From Desemzia sp045528445 (lineage in GTDB: Bacteria > Bacillota > Bacilli > Lactobacillales > Carnobacteriaceae), in the NCBI RefSeq assembly GCF_045528445.1, contig NZ_JBGQQU010000015.1, positions 1-64,000 on the forward strand: a stretch of DNA of 64,000 nucleotides, given 5' to 3'. The translations under genes were made by a program, and so were the position numbers. The first letter of the stretch is position 1. Each line of letters starts with the position of its first letter. Shown one piece after another: positions 59,078-64,000 of this stretch. Below the pieces are notes generated by a model, which searched no databases, was not told where the DNA came from, and saw only the letters and a list, made by a program, of their open reading frames with translations.

Positions 59078-60010
59078 ATGATTCTGACAGTCACACTAAA
59101 TCCTTCAGTAGACATCTCTTATCCTCTAGAAACATTGAAAATTGATACAGTGAATAGGGTGAAAAATGTTAGTAAGACAGCTGGTGGAAAAGGCTTAAAT
59201 GTTACTAGAGTCTTGTATGAATCTGGTGATAAAGTTACTGCTACAGGTTTCTTAGGTGGTAAAATTGGTGAATTTATTGAAAGCGAATTAGAACAATCTC
59301 CTGTTAGTCCAGCTTTTTATAAAATCTCAGGAAACACTAGAAACTGTATTGCTATCTTACACGAGGGTAACCAAACAGAAATTTTGGAACAAGGACCAAC
59401 AATTTCTCATGAAGAAGCAGAAGGCTTTCTTGACCACTATAGCAATCTTATTAAACAATCAGAAGTTGTGACAATTTCAGGAAGTTTACCTTCAGGACTT
59501 CCCAACGATTATTATGAAAAACTTATCCAACTTGCTTCGGATGAAGGAGTAGCAGTCGTTTTGGATTGTTCAGGTGCACCTCTTGAAACAGTTCTAAAAT
59601 CGTCGGCTAAACCTACTGCCATCAAACCTAATAATGAGGAACTTTCACAGTTGCTTGGAAAAGAAGTAACAAAAGATATTGAAGAACTCAAAGACGTTCT
59701 TAAAGAGTCACTTTTTAGTGGTATCGAATGGATAGTGGTCTCATTAGGTCGAAACGGTGCCTTTGCAAAACATGGTGATGTTTTCTATAAGGTAGATATT
59801 CCTGATATCCCAGTTGTTAATCCAGTCGGATCAGGGGACTCAACGGTAGCTGGTATTGCATCAGCTTTAAATAGTAAAAAAAGTGACGCTGACTTATTAA
59901 AACATGCGATGACATTGGGTATGTTAAATGCTCAAGAAACAATGACAGGGCATGTGAATATGACTAATTACGAAACACTAAACTCACAAATTGAAGTAAA
60001 AGAGGTATAA
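59078..60010 (+). CDS. lacC: Tagatose-6-phosphate kinase (operon copy)
   Basis: A 310-residue PfkB-family kinase: ILTVTLNPSVDISYPL, KTAGGKGLNVTRVL (about 36-49), ISGSLPSGLPNDYY (about 136-149), and NPVGSGDSTVAGI (about 249-261). It makes tagatose-1,6-bisphosphate. It begins 10 bp after lacB, and lacD follows 2 bp after its stop. A paralogue is at 53104. Confidence 0.95.
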   Translation: MILTVTLNPSVDISYPLETLKIDTVNRVKNVSKTAGGKGLNVTRVLYESGDKVTATGFLGGKIGEFIESELEQSPVSPAFYKISGNTRNCIAILHEGNQTEILEQGPTISHEEAEGFLDHYSNLIKQSEVVTISGSLPSGLPNDYYEKLIQLASDEGVAVVLDCSGAPLETVLKSSAKPTAIKPNNEELSQLLGKEVTKDIEELKDVLKESLFSGIEWIVVSLGRNGAFAKHGDVFYKVDIPDIPVVNPVGSGDSTVAGIASALNSKKSDADLLKHAMTLGMLNAQETMTGHVNMTNYETLNSQIEVKEV

Positions 60011-60012
60011 AA

Positions 60013-60993
60013 ATGGTACTTACAGAACAGAAACGCAAATCTTTGGAAAAAATTTCAGATAAAAACGGTGTTATCTCAGCTTTGGCATTTGACCAACGTG
60101 GTGCTTTGAAACGTTTGATGGCACAGTATCAAGATACAGAACCAACTGTAGCTCAAATGGAAGAACTAAAGGTTTTGGTTGCTGATGAACTTACAAAATA
60201 CGCTTCTTCAATGTTGCTTGACCCTGAATATGGACTTCCAGCAACAAAAGCATTGGATAAAGAAGCAGGTCTTCTTCTTGCCTATGAAAAAACAGGTTAT
60301 GATACATCAAGTACAAAACGTTTGCCTGACTGCTTGGATGTTTGGTCTGCAAAACGTATCAAAGAGCAAGGCGCTGATGCCGTTAAGTTCTTGCTTTACT
60401 ATGATGTAGACAGCTCAGATGAACTTAACCAACAAAAACAAGCTTATATTGAACGTGTTGGTTCTGAATGTGTCGCTGAAGATATTCCTTTCTTCTTGGA
60501 AATCCTTGCTTATGATGAAGAAATCTCAGATGCAGGTTCTGTTGAATATGCAAAAGTGAAACCTCGCAAAGTCATTGAAGCGATGAAAGTTTTCTCTGAT
60601 CCACGCTTTAACATTGATGTTCTTAAAGTAGAAGTACCAGTTAACGTTAAATATGTCGAAGGTTTTGCTGATGGTGAAGTGGTTTACAGTAAAGCTGAAG
60701 CTGCTGACTTCTTTAAAACACAAGAAGAAGCGACTAAGCTTCCATACATCTACCTAAGTGCAGGTGTATCTGCTAAATTGTTCCAAGAAACATTGCAATT
60801 TGCTCACGACTCAGGTGCCAAGTTTAATGGTGTGCTTTGTGGACGTGCTACTTGGGCAGGATCTGTAGAACCTTACATCAAAGAAGGTGAAAAAGCAGCA
60901 CGTGAATGGTTGCGTACTACTGGATTCGAAAATATTGATGAACTTAACAAAGTTCTTGTTAAAACAGCTAGTCCATGGACTGATAAAGTATAG
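60013..60993 (+). CDS. lacD: Tagatose-1,6-bisphosphate aldolase
   Basis: A 326-residue class I aldolase of the LacD family. The N-terminal LEKISDKNGVISALAFDQRG (about 10-29) and the Schiff-base Lys region DVLKVEVPVNVKYV (about 201-214, Lys in LKVE) are conserved, with CGRATWAG (about 274-281) at the phosphate site. It splits tagatose-1,6-bisphosphate into dihydroxyacetone phosphate and glyceraldehyde-3-phosphate. It starts 2 bp after lacC. Only this operon supplies lacD in the window. Confidence 0.96.
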   Translation: MVLTEQKRKSLEKISDKNGVISALAFDQRGALKRLMAQYQDTEPTVAQMEELKVLVADELTKYASSMLLDPEYGLPATKALDKEAGLLLAYEKTGYDTSSTKRLPDCLDVWSAKRIKEQGADAVKFLLYYDVDSSDELNQQKQAYIERVGSECVAEDIPFFLEILAYDEEISDAGSVEYAKVKPRKVIEAMKVFSDPRFNIDVLKVEVPVNVKYVEGFADGEVVYSKAEAADFFKTQEEATKLPYIYLSAGVSAKLFQETLQFAHDSGAKFNGVLCGRATWAGSVEPYIKEGEKAAREWLRTTGFENIDELNKVLVKTASPWTDKV

Positions 60994-61020
60994 TAAAAAC
61001 ATAAAACGGAGGATATTGTT

Positions 61021-61338
61021 GTGAACAGAGAAGAAATGACTCTCTTAGGGTTTGAAATTGTTGCTTATGCTGGAGATGCTCGCTCTAAACTTTTAGAAGC
61101 GCTTAAAGCGGCTGAAAATGGTGATTTCGCTAAGGCAGATAGTCTTGTAGTAGAAGCAGGAAGCTGTATTGCAGAGGCTCACAATTCTCAGACAGCTATG
61201 TTGGCTCGAGAAGCTTCTGGGGAGGAACTTCCATACAGCGTTACCATGATGCATGGTCAGGACCACTTAATGACTACTGTCTTATTAAAAGATGTGATTC
61301 ATCACCTCATCGAACTTTATAAAAGAGGAGCAAAATAA
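61021..61338 (+). CDS. lacF: Lactose PTS EIIA
   Basis: A 105-residue EIIA starting at GTG (MNREEMTLLGFEIVAYAGDA), 11 bases after ACGGAGGAT. The phospho-His region is MMHGQDHLMTTVLLKDV (about 77-93), and AHNSQTAMLAREAS precedes it. It donates phosphate to the IIB domain of LacE, whose ATG overlaps this stop (AATG). Nearly streptococcal in sequence, and clearly distinct from the lacF copy at 49476. Confidence 0.95.
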   Translation: MNREEMTLLGFEIVAYAGDARSKLLEALKAAENGDFAKADSLVVEAGSCIAEAHNSQTAMLAREASGEELPYSVTMMHGQDHLMTTVLLKDVIHHLIELYKRGAK

Positions 61339-63044
61339 TGCATAAACTCATTGAACTTATTGAGAAAGGGAAACCATTCTTTGAGAAAATCTCTCGAAAC
61401 ATCTATCTTCGTGCTATTCGTGATGGATTTATCGCTGGTATGCCAGTCATCCTTTTCTCATCTATCTTTATCCTTATTGCCTATGTCCCAAATGCTTGGG
61501 GATTCCACTGGTCAAAAGACATTGAGACCTTCTTGATGACTCCTTATAGCTATTCGATGGGTATCCTAGCATTCTTTGTTGGTGGTACTACCGCTAAAGC
61601 TTTGACGGACTCAATGAACCGTGACCTACCTGCGACCAATCAGATTAACTTCTTATCTACGATGCTAGCGTCTATGGTAGGGTTCCTTTTGATGGCAGCT
61701 GAGCCTGCAAAAGAAGGAGGCTTCTTGACAGCCTTCATGGGAACAAAAGGTCTTTTGACAGCATTTATTGCAGCCTTTGTGACAGTTAATGTTTACAAGG
61801 TCTGTGTGAAAAATAATGTTACTATTCGTATGCCTGAAGAGGTTCCACCAAATATCTCTCAAGTATTTAAAGACTTGATTCCATTCACTGTATCGGTTGT
61901 TCTCCTTTATGGACTTGAACTCATTGTTAAGGGAACTCTTGGTGTAACCGTTGCAGAATCAATCGGTACCCTTCTTGCTCCTCTCTTCTCAGCTGCAGAT
62001 GGTTACCTTGGAATTACACTTATCTTTGGTGCTTATGCCTTCTTCTGGTTTGTTGGTATCCATGGTCCTTCAATTGTCGAACCAGCAATCGCTGCTATCA
62101 CTTATGCCAATATCGATGCCAACTTGCATCTTATCCAAGCTGGACAACATGCAGATAAAGTTATCACTTCTGGTACTCAAATGTTTATTGTTACCATGGG
62201 TGGAACAGGAGCTACATTGATTGTTCCATTCTTGTTCATGTGGATTTGTAAATCAGAACGTAACCGTGCCATCGGACGTGCCTCAGTTGTTCCAACATTC
62301 TTTGGGGTTAATGAGCCAATCTTATTTGGTGCACCAATCGTATTGAATCCGATTTTCTTTGTACCGTTCATTTTCGCTCCGATTGTCAACGTTTGGATCT
62401 TTAAATTCTTTGTTGACACATTGAACATGAACTCATTCTCTGCCAACCTTCCATGGGTTACTCCTGGTCCGTTGGGAATTGTACTCGGTACTAACTTCCA
62501 AGTTCTATCATTTATCTTAGCCGGACTCTTGGTAGTTGTTGATACTATCATTTATTACCCATTTGTTAAGGTATACGATGAACAAATTCTTGAAGAAGAA
62601 CGTTCTAGTAAAACAAACGATGCTCTTAAAGAAAAAGTAGCTGCAAACTTCAATACTGCTAAAGCAGATGCCGTTCTTGGAAAAGCAGGCGTTGCTAAAG
62701 AAGATGTAGCAGCAAACAATAATATCACAAAAGAAACTAATGTCCTTGTTCTTTGTGCAGGTGGAGGTACAAGTGGCTTGCTTGCCAATGCCTTGAACAA
62801 AGCAGCAGCAGAATACAATGTTCCAGTCAAAGCGGCAGCGGGTGGTTACGGTGCTCACCGTGAAATGTTGCCAGAGTTTGACTTGGTTATCTTGGCTCCA
62901 CAGGTCGCTTCAAACTTCGATGATATGAAGGCTGAAACAGATAAATTGGGCATTAAACTTGCAAAAACTGAAGGAGCTCAATATATCAAATTGACACGTG
63001 ATGGACAAGGTGCTCTTGCATTTGTTCAACAACAGTTTGATTAA
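61338..63044 (+). CDS. lacE: Lactose PTS EIICB
   Basis: A 568-residue permease-IIB fusion: EIIC (about 1-415, SRNIYLRAIRDGF, WFVGIHGPSIVEP and GVNEPILFGAPIVLNP) and EIIB (about 465-568) with the phosphocysteine in VLVLCAGGGTSGLLA. It transports lactose and releases lactose-6-phosphate. The linker is alanine- and lysine-rich (GVAKEDVAANN). It overlaps lacF by one base. A large terminator-like hairpin separates it from lacG. Confidence 0.96.
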   Translation: MHKLIELIEKGKPFFEKISRNIYLRAIRDGFIAGMPVILFSSIFILIAYVPNAWGFHWSKDIETFLMTPYSYSMGILAFFVGGTTAKALTDSMNRDLPATNQINFLSTMLASMVGFLLMAAEPAKEGGFLTAFMGTKGLLTAFIAAFVTVNVYKVCVKNNVTIRMPEEVPPNISQVFKDLIPFTVSVVLLYGLELIVKGTLGVTVAESIGTLLAPLFSAADGYLGITLIFGAYAFFWFVGIHGPSIVEPAIAAITYANIDANLHLIQAGQHADKVITSGTQMFIVTMGGTGATLIVPFLFMWICKSERNRAIGRASVVPTFFGVNEPILFGAPIVLNPIFFVPFIFAPIVNVWIFKFFVDTLNMNSFSANLPWVTPGPLGIVLGTNFQVLSFILAGLLVVVDTIIYYPFVKVYDEQILEEERSSKTNDALKEKVAANFNTAKADAVLGKAGVAKEDVAANNNITKETNVLVLCAGGGTSGLLANALNKAAAEYNVPVKAAAGGYGAHREMLPEFDLVILAPQVASNFDDMKAETDKLGIKLAKTEGAQYIKLTRDGQGALAFVQQQFD

Positions 63045-63060
63045 TAAATTTGTAAAAGTT

Positions 63061-63174
63061 ATTTGAGACGAGATTATTCTTTCAGTTCCTTATAATATTG
63101 TTAACCATATCATTGCATTTCATTTCATTTCCTTGGTTTCCGGAACTCAGAATATCGTCTCAAATGCTTTTTTT
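63061..63174 (+). terminator. Large attenuator-like hairpin between lacE and lacG
   Basis: ATTTGAGACGA-G-ATT-A-TTCT... (63061-63089) pairs with GGAACT-C-AGAATATCGTCT (63142-63165), followed by GCTTTTTTT. It could act as an intercistronic terminator or processing site that lowers lacG relative to lacE. Confidence 0.75.
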
Positions 63175-63190
63175 GAAAGGATTTATAGTT

Positions 63191-64000
63191 ATGACTAAAA
63201 TACTTCCTAAAGATTTTATTTTTGGTGGTGCTACAGCTGCTTATCAAGCAGAAGGTGCGACTCACACGGATGGTAAAGGCCCAGTTGCATGGGATAAGTA
63301 TCTTGAAGACAATTATTGGTACACAGCAGAGCCTGCAAGTGATTTTTACCATAAATATCCTGTTGATTTAGAATTAGCTGAAAAATATGGCGTTAATGGT
63401 ATTCGTATTTCAATTGCCTGGTCTCGTATTTTCCCAACTGGCTATGGCGAAGTAAATGAAAAAGGTGTTGAATTCTACCATAATCTTTTTGCCGAGTGCC
63501 ACAAACGTCATGTTGAGCCATTCGTGACTTTGCACCACTTTGACACACCAGAAGTTTTTCACTCAGATGGAGATTTCTTAAACCGCGAAAATATAGAACA
63601 CTTTGTAGATTATGCCGCTTTCTGTTTTGAAGAGTTCCCAGAAGTAAACTACTGGACAACTTTCAATGAAATTGGCCCAATTGGAGATGGTCAATACTTG
63701 GTTGGTAAATTCCCTCCAGGCATTCAATATGATCTTGCCAAAGTCTTCCAATCACACCACAATATGATGGTTTCTCATGCACGTGCTGTGAAATTGTATA
63801 AAGATAAAGGTTATAAAGGCGAAATTGGTGTAGTACATGCGTTGCCAACCAAATACCCTTATGATCCAGAAAATCCAGCAGATGTTCGTGCCGCTGAGTT
63901 AGAAGATATCATCCATAACAAATTTATCTTGGATGCAACCTACCTTGGACACTATTCAGATAAAACGATGGAAGGGGTCAACCACATCCTAGCTGAAAAT
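63191..64000 (+). CDS. lacG: 6-phospho-beta-galactosidase LacG (5' part)
   Basis: The frame is open from ATG at 63191 to the window edge, 270 codons. It reads MTKILPKDFIFGGATAAYQA..., with the acid/base Glu in WTTFNEIGPIGDG (about 160) and LHHFDTPE; the match to streptococcal/lactococcal/staphylococcal LacG is near complete through ...GHYSDKTMEGVNHILAEN. It hydrolyses lactose-6-phosphate to glucose and galactose-6-phosphate. GAAAGGATTTATAGTT precedes ATG. About 200 residues including the nucleophile are beyond the window. Confidence 0.95.
   Translation, partial: MTKILPKDFIFGGATAAYQAEGATHTDGKGPVAWDKYLEDNYWYTAEPASDFYHKYPVDLELAEKYGVNGIRISIAWSRIFPTGYGEVNEKGVEFYHNLFAECHKRHVEPFVTLHHFDTPEVFHSDGDFLNRENIEHFVDYAAFCFEEFPEVNYWTTFNEIGPIGDGQYLVGKFPPGIQYDLAKVFQSHHNMMVSHARAVKLYKDKGYKGEIGVVHALPTKYPYDPENPADVRAAELEDIIHNKFILDATYLGHYSDKTMEGVNHILAEN

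Noticed and set aside
1..64000. tRNA or rRNA genes
   Set aside because: No cloverleaf-like GGTTCGAATCC-type arms or rRNA landmarks were seen on reading both strands; a tRNA-finding program was not available.

Overview
The window looks like a low-GC member of the Lactobacillales, most probably Carnobacterium or a close relative. The grounds are the AT-rich sequence, strong AGGAGG-type ribosome sites with frequent TTG and GTG starts, cre-like sites, a Gram-positive SOS box, TPP and SAM-I riboswitches, and the YkoFEDC, YesMN/Lpl-type, YolD/UvrX and Lac PTS families. Genus assignment is inference. No rRNA, tRNA or CRISPR array was seen.

Layout. 0-1.6 kb: the 3' end of a group II intron, small membrane-protein genes and IS-like debris. 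1.6-4.6 kb: a YoeB/YefM-type toxin-antitoxin pair, a YeiH-type exporter and its divergent LysR regulator. 5-12 kb: a band-7 (SPFH) gene plus a 39-codon membrane gene, a TPP-riboswitch-controlled ykoFEDC thiamine-precursor ECF transporter, an ISL3 copy embedded in an IS1380 relic, then a truncated second copy of the SPFH/small-gene pair. 12-14.6 kb: a membrane protein, a 43-residue basic protein and a thioredoxin-reductase-like flavoprotein.

14.9-24.2 kb is a defence island: vsr, a GHKL (MutL/MORC-like) ATPase, a Z1-domain helicase-like ATPase, a PD-(D/E)XK protein and an AIPR protein on the + strand, facing a convergent 5-cytosine methyltransferase. I read it as one restriction-modification-like system in which DNA methylated by Dcm is self.

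24.4-36 kb is a carbohydrate locus: a YesM/YesN-type two-component system facing an Lpl-type ABC transporter, a YesL-like protein, two Gfo/Idh/MocA dehydrogenases, a ThuA-like protein and a TIM-barrel isomerase, with no glycoside hydrolase. 36-44 kb holds housekeeping-like genes (ROK regulator, sugar acetyltransferase, HisJ-like phosphatase, nitroreductase, flavin reductase, AraC regulator) and three copies, one intact and two decayed, of a small zinc-ribbon gene with a shared structured leader. 44-48.5 kb: a complete IS1380 element, an SOS-controlled YolD/Y-family polymerase operon, and a SAM-I riboswitch in front of an orphan 73-codon gene.

48.5-64 kb carries two lactose/beta-galactoside PTS loci. 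The first (DeoR regulator, lacF, GH1 phospho-glycosidase, lacE, lacC) lacks lacA, lacB and lacD. The second is a full lacR-lacABCDFEG operon closely resembling the streptococcal/lactococcal one, with different leucine codon use, next to truncated recombinase and integrase genes; it is probably imported. LacG runs off the right edge. Together they take up lactose as lactose-6-phosphate and run the tagatose-6-phosphate pathway to triose phosphates.
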